Source of the DNA: a virus
Reading direction: 5' to 3' (one strand)
IMG/VR virus record: IMGVR_UViG_3300032050_000093
Span: 1 to 64,000 of that record
Length of the DNA stretch: 64,000 nt
This document shows, piece after piece, positions 48,024-55,863 of the stretch. The position numbers and the translations under genes are program-made. The notes beneath the pieces are model-generated. The model worked only from the letters and a program-made list of their open reading frames with translations, was not told the DNA's origin and did no database searches. The first letter of the stretch is position 1; each line of letters opens with the position of its first letter.

Positions 48024-48749
48024 TTAATAAATAATATCTTCTTCAAGAAGATCAAGTCCAATTCCAAATCCTCCATATGATCCTCCAGATGATCCTCCAG
48101 ATAATGAATTTATAGTTGTGGTAGTAGTAGTCATAAATCTATTTGCATAAGTTGCATAAGAAGGAACTGTCCCAATTATAGAAAATTTTCCATCACATGT
48201 TATTACTAATCCTTGACTTAAGATATAGTTAAATATAATATATAATAATTGTGGTGTATAAATTGGAGAATTTTGCGCTTCTATAATTAATTGACATATA
48301 ATTGATATATTATTTATAGATGTATATTCAATAATTCCTTGATTTAACAACAGTTCATAAAATGTTGGTCCAAGAGCATCTTGTAATATTTGAAGACATG
48401 GACTAAAATTTGTATTACATGTTCCTGTGAATCCATTATCTAAAGGTGTTTGTATACCAGCAGTTCTTCCACAACATGGAAGGTTTTCACTAGGTTGAAG
48501 ATTTGGAAATTCAACAGAAACAAAAGAACTATATGCAACATTATTACCAAAAAAATAAATATTTTCACAGTTTGGGCAAGCTACTCCACATTGTGTAGAT
48601 ACAATACCTTTATTAATAGAATTAAGTTGATAATTTAATGTAGAAGTGTTGACAATTTTACTACCATCAAATATATTAAAAACCACATTACGTTTAGTCG
48701 TAGTAGTTGTTGTACTTGTTGATGTTGTTGATGTTGTTGTTACGGGCAT
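48024..48749 (-). CDS. Cys-rich array protein with N-terminal Thr/Ser run and Gly/Ser-rich tail, 241 aa
   Basis: Begins with a Thr/Ser run (PVTTTSTTSTSTTTTTT), then NKGIVSTQCGVACPNCENIYFFG, the array's DKG-Cys pattern. Two more units follow (LLNQGIIEYTS and ILSQGLVITCDG). A second Thr run and a Gly/Ser-rich tail ending in LDLLEEDIIY close the protein. It overlaps the upstream 128-aa gene by 10 bp. That neighbour carries the other kind of N-terminal module plus a Thr/Ser stalk, so the pair may once have been one protein or may be made in fixed ratio by coupling. Function unknown. Confidence 0.7.
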   Translation of the reverse strand: MPVTTTSTTSTSTTTTTTKRNVVFNIFDGSKIVNTSTLNYQLNSINKGIVSTQCGVACPNCENIYFFGNNVAYSSFVSVEFPNLQPSENLPCCGRTAGIQTPLDNGFTGTCNTNFSPCLQILQDALGPTFYELLLNQGIIEYTSINNISIICQLIIEAQNSPIYTPQLLYIIFNYILSQGLVITCDGKFSIIGTVPSYATYANRFMTTTTTTINSLSGGSSGGSYGGFGIGLDLLEEDIIY

Positions 48750-49126
48750 ATATCACAAATTGAATATTGAGTAGTAGTTATTGTTTCAATACATGTTGTT
48801 GTAGTTGTTGGTTGTAATGTAGTAGTTGGTACGACTGTTGTTGTAGATGTCGTAGAAGTAGAAGTTGTAGATGTTGTCGTATGACATTCTGGAAATAATT
48901 TTTCTAATAATTTTAACAACAAATCTGTAACAGATGCTCCTGAATCTACACCAAAACATGCTAACCCATCATTTCCACTATCTTCAGTGTCGTCATTTTC
49001 AAATATGATGCAATTAGATAAATAAAGTTGTTCACATGGAGTACACTCAGGACATTCTGGTACACAGTAGACCTTTTTGGGTACAATCTTTGAACAATTT
49101 TCACAAACTTTGCATCTTTTTTTCAT
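48740..49126 (-). CDS. Cys-rich module with Thr/Ser stalk, 128 aa
   Basis: CxxC-rich N-terminus (CKVCENC, CVPECPECTPC), then the CEQLYLSNCIIF...GASVTDLLLKLLEKL module shared with the 277-, 485- and 101-aa proteins. A Thr/Ser stalk and a short Cys-containing end follow. There is no head domain. I place the start at the ATG 49126. A GTG at 49129 directly before it is also possible. An AT element (TAGTATATTATAATGTAAAG) lies just upstream. It is the first gene of the adhesin array. Confidence 0.65.
   Translation of the reverse strand: MKKRCKVCENCSKIVPKKVYCVPECPECTPCEQLYLSNCIIFENDDTEDSGNDGLACFGVDSGASVTDLLLKLLEKLFPECHTTTSTTSTSTTSTTTVVPTTTLQPTTTTTCIETITTTQYSICDICP
48792..48881 (-). repeat. Thr/Ser-codon repeat (stalk of the 128-aa protein)
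   Basis: About 28 codons, mostly Thr and Ser with a Val-Val-Pro break. Confidence 0.75.
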
Positions 49127-49194
49127 CACTACTTTACATTATAATATACTAAAAATTATTAACTTTTTAAAATTTATTAGTTAACAATGTTAAG

Positions 49195-50070
49195 TTATGT
49201 TTTAATTTTTTCAATCGCCAAACATACTTCTCCTTGCATTCTCATTAATCTGCTCATATCTGTAAAAGATATAAAAGCTCTACCATTTAACCCCCACTTT
49301 CTACCCCAACTGTTTTTAATTCTAAATAATCTTCTATTTAAATCAACACCGTTTATTACATAGGCATGAGCTCCAAGTATTCTACCTGTTGCTGACATAA
49401 GACCTGTTCTTAAATTTGGTCTCATCATGTTTGAATACCAATATGTTCCAACAACAACAGGTCCTGTATTTAAAACAGTATTTGCAAGAACATTAACATC
49501 TCTTGTCCAATAGTAGTTTTGTATAAAACCTTCTTGTTGTAGTATTTTAGCACCTGCTCTTATTGATGTGCCATTGTAATTTTCACCAGGCCATTCATCT
49601 ATTTTTTGAGCTGCTTTATAAACTGTATTTGGATTTAATATTGGTTGAGGAGATGCAGGCTGATAAACTGGACCATCTTCTAGCCAATGTATCCAAGAAT
49701 AAGCAACACATTCAGAAGTATTACCTTGATTTCCCCACCATTGCTCATCATCCCAATATTGAATTCTTTTTGTCTGTGATGTAGAATAAAAAGGAGAATT
49801 TGCAATTAAATATTTATTATCTCTTGCATCAAAAGAATAAATTCTTCCAAATTTTTCTTCCATTAATGAGATTGAAAAATCATCGTTAATTGTTTGCCAA
49901 TCAACAATTTTTTTTCTCATATCCAACAAATCAAAATCTCTTGTTCTTTTACAAGATTCTAAACCATATCTCATTTCAAGCATCATTTGATATACAGTAT
50001 CTGCATACTGTATATAAATACTTATTTTATCATCAGATAAATCACGACATGGTTTTAAATTACAACTCAT
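49195..50070 (-). CDS. Papain-like (C1-type) cysteine protease, 291 aa
   Basis: A complete papain-type active site is visible. NQGNTSECVAYSW contains the oxyanion Gln115 and catalytic Cys121, six residues apart as in papain. LGAHAYVINGVD carries His235, and RIKNSWGRKWG carries Asn253 in the classic NSWG motif. About 95 residues precede the catalytic domain. They resemble neither a signal peptide nor a typical inhibitory propeptide by eye but could act as one. It lies between a zinc-knuckle gene (1-bp overlap) and the adhesin array. It could be the virion maturation protease or a carried enzyme acting on host proteins. Substrate unknown. Confidence 0.88.
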   Translation of the reverse strand: MSCNLKPCRDLSDDKISIYIQYADTVYQMMLEMRYGLESCKRTRDFDLLDMRKKIVDWQTINDDFSISLMEEKFGRIYSFDARDNKYLIANSPFYSTSQTKRIQYWDDEQWWGNQGNTSECVAYSWIHWLEDGPVYQPASPQPILNPNTVYKAAQKIDEWPGENYNGTSIRAGAKILQQEGFIQNYYWTRDVNVLANTVLNTGPVVVGTYWYSNMMRPNLRTGLMSATGRILGAHAYVINGVDLNRRLFRIKNSWGRKWGLNGRAFISFTDMSRLMRMQGEVCLAIEKIKT

Positions 50071-50255
50071 TATGTGTTATTTTGATTTTGTTCAGCATTT
50101 TCATTTTGTTGGTTGTTTTGGGATTGTTGTCTAAGTTCTTCAAGTTTGTTTTCATAGTCAGTTAGACATTTTGTACAAACTAATTTTCCATCTGTAGCAT
50201 GACGTCTTTGACATCCACATGTAATTTGTGAATCACAGTTTAAACACTTTTGCAT
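50070..50255 (-). CDS. Small zinc-knuckle protein with Gln/Asn tail, 61 aa
   Basis: C4-x-x-C7, then C13-x-C15 and C27-x-x-C30 in the first 30 residues form a probable zinc-binding knuckle. The rest is a charged helix ending in Gln/Asn-rich sequence. Its stop overlaps the start of the papain-like protease gene by one base, so the two are likely translated together. A chaperone or inhibitor role for the protease is possible but speculative. Confidence 0.7.
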   Translation of the reverse strand: MQKCLNCDSQITCGCQRRHATDGKLVCTKCLTDYENKLEELRQQSQNNQQNENAEQNQNNT

Positions 50256-50273
50256 ATATTATTGGTTTTTAGA

Positions 50274-50831
50274 TTACTTACATGAATAACAACAATTATC
50301 AGGAAATCTATCTAGTCTTTTCTTTGCATAATTATACAAATCCATCCCAGCATCTATATCATGACAATATTCTACTTTTGCTTTTGCAGCATCTATGAAA
50401 GATTTAATTAATCTTAGTTCATTTAAATCTTTTTTAACATCTTCTTTTGGATCACATGCTGCCATTTCAAGTTGACATAATTGTTTATACCATTGATCCA
50501 TTATCATTGTAATACGTAAATGTTCATATTCTACAAATACTTTACTATTAGGACTAACAGAGTATTTTATATGATAAACACCATCTGGTAAATCTGATAA
50601 TACTTCTCCACAATTACTTACTTGAAGTTGTAAATCACATGCTGTTAAAACTAAATCAAAAGCATTTGTCACTTCAAACATTACAGCATCATTAAACCCA
50701 GGTACAGTAACTTCTAGTGTTTCATTACCAACACCTAATCTTTCACTATATACGCTTGTATCTGTTATTTTAAAAGTACCTATATTTTTAACATCTAATA
50801 CTTCTAAACTTAATTGATGTTTTGATGCCAT
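50274..50831 (-). CDS. Conserved-looking virion-region protein, 185 aa
   Basis: The N-terminal half is beta-rich with a LPDGVYHIKYSVSPNSKVFVEYEHLR segment. The C-terminal half is helical with regularly placed Cys, ends in CCYSCK, and contains KSFIDAAKAKVEYCHD. I recall similar two-part proteins in other Bacteroidota phages but no function. It is the first gene after the terminator that follows the 488-aa virion protein, and it precedes the zinc-knuckle/protease pair. Structural role inferred. Confidence 0.65.
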   Translation of the reverse strand: MASKHQLSLEVLDVKNIGTFKITDTSVYSERLGVGNETLEVTVPGFNDAVMFEVTNAFDLVLTACDLQLQVSNCGEVLSDLPDGVYHIKYSVSPNSKVFVEYEHLRITMIMDQWYKQLCQLEMAACDPKEDVKKDLNELRLIKSFIDAAKAKVEYCHDIDAGMDLYNYAKKRLDRFPDNCCYSCK

Positions 50832-50900
50832 ATTATTTTCTTTACAAAATTAAATAGATGTTCCCAATAAAAATATACAAATTTTTATACATATATCCAA

Positions 50901-50930
50901 AAAAAAGAAGGGGACTTATAGAGTCCCCAG
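50901..50930 (-). terminator. Strong intrinsic terminator after the 488-aa gene
   Basis: GGGGACT-TATAG-AGTCCCC (50910-50928) is a 7-bp GC-rich stem. On the minus strand it is followed by TTCTTTTTTTTT. It also has a T-run on the plus strand. Few gaps here have such a strong terminator, pointing to a separately controlled abundant product upstream. Confidence 0.85.
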
Positions 50931-50953
50931 CTTTTTTATTTTAGGTTGAAATA

Positions 50954-52420
50954 TTAACCTTGAGAAACTGTTGTTGTTTCTGTGTTTGGTATTGCAGGTA
51001 CAGCTGCTGTAACCAAACTACAAGCACAATTTCCATAATTAGGATATCCACCATCACCAAAAGGTTGAGCAGGAGCAGGAGCAGCACCTTCAGCACCAGC
51101 ACAATATTGTTCAATTTGAAGACCTGGGCAACAATTGTTAAGAATAGCTTGAAGTTGATTAATAAATGTAGTAGCATTAGCTCCTTCTTCAAGATAGATA
51201 GTCAACAAATATTGATCATTATCAAATGTACCAGTAGGATTATTAAAACGAGGTACACTATGAAGAATGTTGATAGAGTTAAAGAAGCTATTACGATCAA
51301 CTGTTGCAAGAACAGGATTAGCTTCAATTTCTCTCATCCTCAAATGATCAACACGAGAACTATCAGGATATGCTTCTTGACGATAGCGACCATCAAGGAT
51401 CAAGTTACGAAGAACAGTTTCTCCAACACCTTGAGCTTGAACAGGTTCTTGAACATCAGGAGTGTAAACACCATTGTTCCAAGTACCAGTGATGCTAACG
51501 CATTGTACATTACAAGGATCTCCAGACTCATCAACTACAGAAGCATAAAGCTCCAGAGGTTGAAGTTCATAGAAATCAGTAGGAGTGAAAGTACAATATC
51601 CAAACTTAGTTTCAAGATAAGCAACCTCAAATGTTACTTTAGCTTTAAGATCGCAATCATTAAAATCAGTTTCTGTATCAACAGGATATTGATCAACAAG
51701 CGCAACAAATCCAGATACAGTATTTTGAATAAGAGGATCTTCACCTGTATACTCAGGATCATAAGAACCAACTAAATCACCATTTGAATCATTAACACTA
51801 ACTTTCAAGAAATTAGTAAGAATAGGATTTTCAATAGATTGTTTAGCCCATTTAATAGCAACAATTGTAGGATCTACAATAGCTCCAGTACAAGTAGCTG
51901 TACAATCATCTGTGCAACATCCTGTAAAGGCATCTAAAGTACGATAGATGTTATGAGACAAGAAACGTAAAGCAGGAGAACCTTTCAAATCTAAACGAAG
52001 ACGATAGGTTTTGCCACACTCAACTTTACCAATCTCAATGTCTTTAACTTGGTTTACAGGAGGAGTAGAACAAGTGAGGAACACCTTAGAGATATACTTA
52101 GGGTTGATCACTTTAGATTTTACTGACTCTTGATAACCACCATGGTAAGGTCCAATCTTATCTTTTGTAAAATAAGAACCTTGCGCAAGGATGAAAGGTT
52201 TACCACTGTTTGTAGGATTTGGACCAGATGGATTAATAGCTTGATAAGTGTTTGCATCAAACAAACCAATTTGACCTGGTTGAAGATCAGCTGTAGTACC
52301 AGAAGTAAGTTGATCAATTACACTACCTACAGGTGCAAGTTCTTGAGGACCAGGAGCAGCTGGAATAGGTTCAATCCATTTTGCTAGAAACGATTTTCGA
52401 AACGCGTGATTAAAATACAT
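50954..52420 (-). CDS. Probable abundant virion structural protein, 488 aa
   Basis: I do not recognise a firm family. The N-terminus (MYFNHAFRKSFLAKWIEPIP) leads into a region (AGQIGLFDANTYQAINPS-like, from PGQIGLFDANTYQ) that recalls the first domain of large phage tail or surface structural proteins. A Cys-rich loop (FTGCCTDDCTATC) lies near residue 155, and the second half is mixed alpha/beta. Its codon use looks like that of the MCP gene, it shares a 13-base leader with MCP (52431-52443), and a strong terminator follows. This suggests high expression, as for a major tail, fibre or decoration protein. Confidence 0.65.
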   Translation of the reverse strand: MYFNHAFRKSFLAKWIEPIPAAPGPQELAPVGSVIDQLTSGTTADLQPGQIGLFDANTYQAINPSGPNPTNSGKPFILAQGSYFTKDKIGPYHGGYQESVKSKVINPKYISKVFLTCSTPPVNQVKDIEIGKVECGKTYRLRLDLKGSPALRFLSHNIYRTLDAFTGCCTDDCTATCTGAIVDPTIVAIKWAKQSIENPILTNFLKVSVNDSNGDLVGSYDPEYTGEDPLIQNTVSGFVALVDQYPVDTETDFNDCDLKAKVTFEVAYLETKFGYCTFTPTDFYELQPLELYASVVDESGDPCNVQCVSITGTWNNGVYTPDVQEPVQAQGVGETVLRNLILDGRYRQEAYPDSSRVDHLRMREIEANPVLATVDRNSFFNSINILHSVPRFNNPTGTFDNDQYLLTIYLEEGANATTFINQLQAILNNCCPGLQIEQYCAGAEGAAPAPAQPFGDGGYPNYGNCACSLVTAAVPAIPNTETTTVSQG

Positions 52421-52430
52421 TGTTTTTAAA

Positions 52431-52443
52431 TTTTAAGGGTTTA
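52431..52443 (-). promoter_or_regulatory. Leader motif shared with the MCP gene
   Basis: TAAACCCTTAAAA (minus strand) lies 11-23 bases before the ATG. The identical 13 bases precede the MCP start. It may be a translation enhancer or part of a late promoter. Confidence 0.45.
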
Positions 52444-52484
52444 CAAATAAATATATAATATAATATACTAATTATTTTTTAATT

Positions 52485-53081
52485 CTACAAATAATCTTTT
52501 ATTTCATGATCAAGAAGACGCATTGCTATCTTATCTTCTCCAAATGCATTGAGTTGATCCACCCAGTTTTGCATTTTACCATGTTCTTCATTTTGCTCTT
52601 TAAGATAATGTAGAGCTAGTTCATACAACATATGTGAGCCATCTTTAAGTGCATGATTAGCAAGATCACTACATTGATTTGTAATCTGAATCTCATGATC
52701 AAAAGATTGTCTAATAATATCAGGAAGACCACCAAATGTTTCAGCTGGTTGTTCTAAGGTAGCTGTAGCAGGTTGTACTCCCATATTAAGAAGATACTCG
52801 CGCGCGATGTCAGCATGTCCTCTTTCTTCATCTGAATACTTTTTCCAAAGTTTAGCTGCGTTTACATAGCCAGCATTGTCTAACCAAAGAGACATTGCTA
52901 AATAAATACGAGAAGATTGATCTTCTTGCTGAACACGATAATTAAGAAAACTAATGCAAGACTCATCAATTAAAGCATTTTTACCTTTTGTAGAAGCTGT
53001 TTTAATTCCTGTTTTAATAGGTTCTTTACTAACATCAGATCCTTTTGTACTAAAAATTGTAGGTCTTGCTATCTTTTGCAT
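52485..53081 (-). CDS. Ferritin with N-terminal extension, 198 aa
   Basis: A bona fide ferritin-like diiron protein. E53, E86, H89, E130, Q163 and E166 match the E. coli FtnA ferroxidase set E17, E50, H53, E94, Q127 and E130 with a constant offset of 36, so all spacings are exact. Signatures include LNYRVQQEDQSSRIYLAM, SDEERGHADIAREYL, FDHEIQITNQCSDLANHAL and LKEQNEEHGKM. It should oxidise Fe(II) and could build a 24-mer cage. The 36-residue basic Ser/Thr/Lys-rich extension is absent from normal ferritins and could tether it to virion components. It lies between a connector-type gene (2-bp gap) and the 488-aa virion protein. I infer co-expression with virion genes. Confidence 0.92.
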   Translation of the reverse strand: MQKIARPTIFSTKGSDVSKEPIKTGIKTASTKGKNALIDESCISFLNYRVQQEDQSSRIYLAMSLWLDNAGYVNAAKLWKKYSDEERGHADIAREYLLNMGVQPATATLEQPAETFGGLPDIIRQSFDHEIQITNQCSDLANHALKDGSHMLYELALHYLKEQNEEHGKMQNWVDQLNAFGEDKIAMRLLDHEIKDYL

Positions 53082-53083
53082 AA

Positions 53084-53785
53084 TTAACTATTTCCTTGTA
53101 CGGATTGTTGTTCTCTTTGATATTGTGTAACTGATTCAATATCTCCAGCTAATATCATAGCTGTTTGATCAGCAATTATTTCAGCAACATCGTCTTTTAA
53201 TTCACATTCTTGATTAGTTGCAACTGCTGTTCCAGTTTTAGGATTAATACACCCTTGAAATAATATTTCTCTAGGTTTTCTATAATAAGTCAGTTTTACA
53301 TCTGTTATATCAAATTCATCATTTGTGTAAACTCTAACAGTGTCACCAACTAATGTAGCCAATGTTTCCCCCCATTCAAAACTAGGACCCTTTGAATCGC
53401 TTGTTAATAGAATCCCCATATTTGCTTCTTCAGTTTGATATATTGTCATTCTTCTTTTTTCTGTACAACAATCACTTGTTGCAAAAGCATCCACTCTTAT
53501 AAAATATAAATAATCTTGAGGAAGATCAGATTGATAAAAATATTTTTTATCTATAGAAGGTAAAGTCTGATCTTTAATAAGAATTTGTAAATCATCAACA
53601 ATTCCTGTTGATTCTTCAGAACCTTGCTGTCTAGTATTAATACCATAAATCTGTCTTCTCACCCATTCAAATTGAGCTTTATTTACAGCTTCTTGAATTT
53701 GCCAACATTCAATATTGTCATAATCAAATGAAGCTAATTTATTAAGCCTTTGTTTTATTTTTATTTGAAGAAGATTGTTGTTCAT
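53084..53785 (-). CDS. Head-tail connector/ring-like structural protein, 233 aa
   Basis: Resembles the short connector/ring proteins encoded near the MCP of crAss-like phages. A helical N-terminus (LQIKIKQRLNKLASFDYDNIECWQIQEAVNKAQFEWVRRQIYG) is followed by a beta-rich middle and a C-terminal segment CELKDDVAEIIADQTAMILAGDIES, a pattern seen in such adaptors. It overlaps the stop/start of the 54-aa gene by one base and is followed closely by the ferritin gene. The assignment is by position and pattern. Confidence 0.6.
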   Translation of the reverse strand: MNNNLLQIKIKQRLNKLASFDYDNIECWQIQEAVNKAQFEWVRRQIYGINTRQQGSEESTGIVDDLQILIKDQTLPSIDKKYFYQSDLPQDYLYFIRVDAFATSDCCTEKRRMTIYQTEEANMGILLTSDSKGPSFEWGETLATLVGDTVRVYTNDEFDITDVKLTYYRKPREILFQGCINPKTGTAVATNQECELKDDVAEIIADQTAMILAGDIESVTQYQREQQSVQGNS

Positions 53786-53949
53786 TATTTGTTTTTAGCC
53801 ATTGCTTTAAATGTCTTGGCAAGATTATATCTTTTACTACCAGCTGGACAAGAAGAAGATCCAAACTTAGATCCTGTACAAACACCTTCTGTTCCACGTT
53901 TTTTAATAGAAGCAGTTGCTGATTGAATCCATTTTTTCTTTGATGCCAT
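53785..53949 (-). CDS. Small basic virion-region protein, 54 aa
   Basis: Starts at the ATG 53949 (MASKKKWIQSATASIKKRG). An open frame extends upstream, but the stretch before this Met overlaps the 49-aa gene and looks like out-of-frame sequence. The protein is Lys/Ser-rich with two Cys (EGVCTG and SSSCPAG). It may bind DNA or be a minor head component. I recall such short KKKWIQ-type proteins in Bacteroidota phages but no function. Confidence 0.65.
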   Translation of the reverse strand: MASKKKWIQSATASIKKRGTEGVCTGSKFGSSSCPAGSKRYNLAKTFKAMAKNK

Positions 53950-53950
53950 G

Positions 53951-54100
53951 TTATTTCTTTTTAGCTTTAATCTTTTTTTCTTGTTTAAGCATTTCAGCTG
54001 TAGGTTTTTTACCTGATCCTTTAGCATCACGGATATTGTCCCATAGTCCACGTTGACTATAGGACCCATCCTTACGTTTTATCATTTCTTTCTTTGCCAT
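53951..54100 (-). CDS. Small basic protein, 49 aa
   Basis: Begins MAKKEMIKRKDGSYSQRGLW, then has a GSGKKPTAEML segment and a Lys-rich tail. The start overlaps the stop of the 338-aa gene (TAATG). The conserved-looking DGSYSQRGLWDNIR motif suggests a real, short, DNA- or head-associated protein. Function unknown. Confidence 0.7.
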   Translation of the reverse strand: MAKKEMIKRKDGSYSQRGLWDNIRDAKGSGKKPTAEMLKQEKKIKAKKK

Positions 54101-55116
54101 TATTTGTTCCAGTATTGTTCTACTTTTTTAGTGAGGTCAACAAGAATTTCTTCGTTTAAAGGATTCTTAAGATATTCTACGACATCAGATTGTGTACGTC
54201 CTAACATTGTTGTAGTGGTCATATGATAAATAAATCCATCAGCTTTTGTAGCAATCATCTTATAATAATGGGCATCTTTTACAAGAGCACGAATTTTAAG
54301 AGATTCCATATCTAATCCTACCACTTCAAGAAACTTCTCTGCTGTTTTGCGTTTGTTTTTTTCTAAAAGATCACCATTAATATACTTATCCATGTTATCA
54401 TAAATAACATCATTAGGTGTAGACTTTTTGTATTGTGCACTATTAGGATCTAACAGTTTTGCAACATAGAAAAGTTTATTAGTATTTTTATCAAAGAGCT
54501 TTTGAAGTTCAGAAAGAGCTTTGTTTCTAAGCTTCTTCACTTCTGTATTTGTAGATACTGTTTCTTCTAGTTTATCTAAAAAGAACTTAGGAGGAACAGG
54601 CATTTTACGAGCATCATCAAGTGATTTTGCAATCATTGAAAACCCACCAGCTTCAATTGCGTATAATTTAATAAGATCATATGGATCTTTTTCAGGTTCT
54701 AAATGAAGAGGTTCATTTCCAACACGAATCACAATTTTATCCCAAAGATTACTGTTATTAGGTCCAGCAATTTTAACCTTATTCCAAAAATCACTATCTT
54801 CAGGATCAAGAACATTTGCTGCCAACACTTTCTCTAAATGACAAACTATTTTTCTAATTTCTTTAACTCTAGCTTCTTGTTCATCTAAAGGAAGATCTTT
54901 AATCTCAGGAGCAAATTCATTTAATCCAGTGAGATAACGTTTGATTCCGTTGATTTCTAAACAAGCTAATTGTTCTTCATGTACAGCACCGTCAAAGAGC
55001 GTCAATCCATATTTTTGAAGCCCCATGTTATCTACATTGGCATCAAAAAAAGGTCTTACAGCAATACTTGATTTTTTGTTTTGTGGATACTTTTCCACGA
55101 TAGTAACACTACTCAT
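54100..55116 (-). CDS. Virion-region protein of unknown function, 338 aa
   Basis: Soluble, mainly helical and Lys/Asp-rich, with a beta start (SVTIVEKYPQNKKSSIAVRPFF). No catalytic motif or membrane segment is visible. It is translationally coupled (TAATG) to the 49-aa gene and preceded by a 46-bp gap with a small hairpin. A head-assembly role is likely from location only. Confidence 0.65.
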   Translation of the reverse strand: MSSVTIVEKYPQNKKSSIAVRPFFDANVDNMGLQKYGLTLFDGAVHEEQLACLEINGIKRYLTGLNEFAPEIKDLPLDEQEARVKEIRKIVCHLEKVLAANVLDPEDSDFWNKVKIAGPNNSNLWDKIVIRVGNEPLHLEPEKDPYDLIKLYAIEAGGFSMIAKSLDDARKMPVPPKFFLDKLEETVSTNTEVKKLRNKALSELQKLFDKNTNKLFYVAKLLDPNSAQYKKSTPNDVIYDNMDKYINGDLLEKNKRKTAEKFLEVVGLDMESLKIRALVKDAHYYKMIATKADGFIYHMTTTTMLGRTQSDVVEYLKNPLNEEILVDLTKKVEQYWNK

Positions 55117-55143
55117 GTTTGGTTTTTTATTGGTTTATAAGAT

Positions 55144-55160
55144 GGTTACAATATGTAACC
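55144..55160 (-). other. Short hairpin in the gap before the 338-aa gene
   Basis: GGTTACA-ATA-TGTAACC is a perfect 7-bp stem with a 3-nt loop just after the stop of the 76-aa gene. No T-run follows, so a terminator is doubtful. It could be a processing or stabilising element. Confidence 0.4.
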
Positions 55161-55162
55161 GA

Positions 55163-55393
55163 TTAATCTAAAATTTTTGAAATCCAACTTTGTTGAATTT
55201 GGTCTTCTTTATTTTTTTCTGCGCGCGCGAGAGCTTTTGATAATTCAGCATCAGTAAGCATTAATGCTTTTACACCACTACCTGTTTTTACAAGTACTGT
55301 GGTATATTCTTCATTTTCATTTGAAAATGTTTTTGTTTTTTGATTTTTAATTCTTACAAGCTTACCAATTCTTGTGTAAATTTCTTGTGCCAT
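55163..55393 (-). CDS. Small head-region protein, 76 aa
   Basis: Beta-rich N-terminal half (YTRIGKLVRIKNQKTKTF, then YTTVLVKTGSGVKALML), then a charged helix (DAELSKALARAEKNKED). Located 1 bp from the 150-aa gene. No family recognised. Possibly a head-decoration or completion factor. Confidence 0.65.
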   Translation of the reverse strand: MAQEIYTRIGKLVRIKNQKTKTFSNENEEYTTVLVKTGSGVKALMLTDAELSKALARAEKNKEDQIQQSWISKILD

Positions 55394-55394
55394 T

Positions 55395-55847
55395 TTAATC
55401 TATTTTAATTATTTCGTAATAAAGATACAAATTATCCCAGGAAGATGCAGCATCAAGATTTTTAATTTCAATTAAAAATTCTGTTGGAGCAAATCCTCTA
55501 CCTATTGCAATTGGAGTCACTGCTGTATTTGTCGTATATACAGAAAGTTGAATATAAAATTTAGTGCGATCTGCTGTAATTTCATCATTCTTTAAATATA
55601 TATACAAACTAGTAGCTGCACTACCTGCATTTTCAATATCTAAAATTCCTTTTTTAGATTCAATTGGCACAGTAATTACAGATCCAGTAGCCATATCTAC
55701 TTCATATGTTACTATATCATAGACATCTCTTGAGAGTCTATTCACGTGCGCGATACGCGCAGGTGCTGCTTCACTTTCCTTCCATTGTTGCTTAAGAGCA
55801 ATATCTGGACTACCAGGAACTTGAATAAGTTTTTTTAAAGAAATCAA
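55395..55847 (-). CDS. Beta-rich small head protein (possible decoration protein), 150 aa
   Basis: Nearly entirely beta-rich with alternating hydrophobic residues (VYDIVTYEVDMATGSVITVPI and TSLYIYLKNDEI), small, without Cys, and next to the MCP region. The appearance fits a capsid decoration or auxiliary protein, but no family is recognised. The 102-bp non-coding gap with a structured inverted repeat lies immediately upstream. Confidence 0.6.
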   Translation of the reverse strand: MISLKKLIQVPGSPDIALKQQWKESEAAPARIAHVNRLSRDVYDIVTYEVDMATGSVITVPIESKKGILDIENAGSAATSLYIYLKNDEITADRTKFYIQLSVYTTNTAVTPIAIGRGFAPTEFLIEIKNLDAASSWDNLYLYYEIIKID

Positions 55848-55863
55848 TGTTTTAATTTTAAAG

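Noticed and set aside
35634-48900. Plus-strand ORFs with Val/Asp/Leu repeats (for example 43678-44136)
   Set aside because: They are antisense shadows of the Thr/Ser-coding tracts; ACT/ACA/TCA repeats read as V, D, L or E on the other strand. No independent start context or conserved features.
53950-54069. Longer start for the small 54-aa gene
   Set aside because: The extra N-terminal residues overlap the clearly coding 49-aa gene and look like out-of-frame sequence; the ATG at 53949 gives the natural protein.
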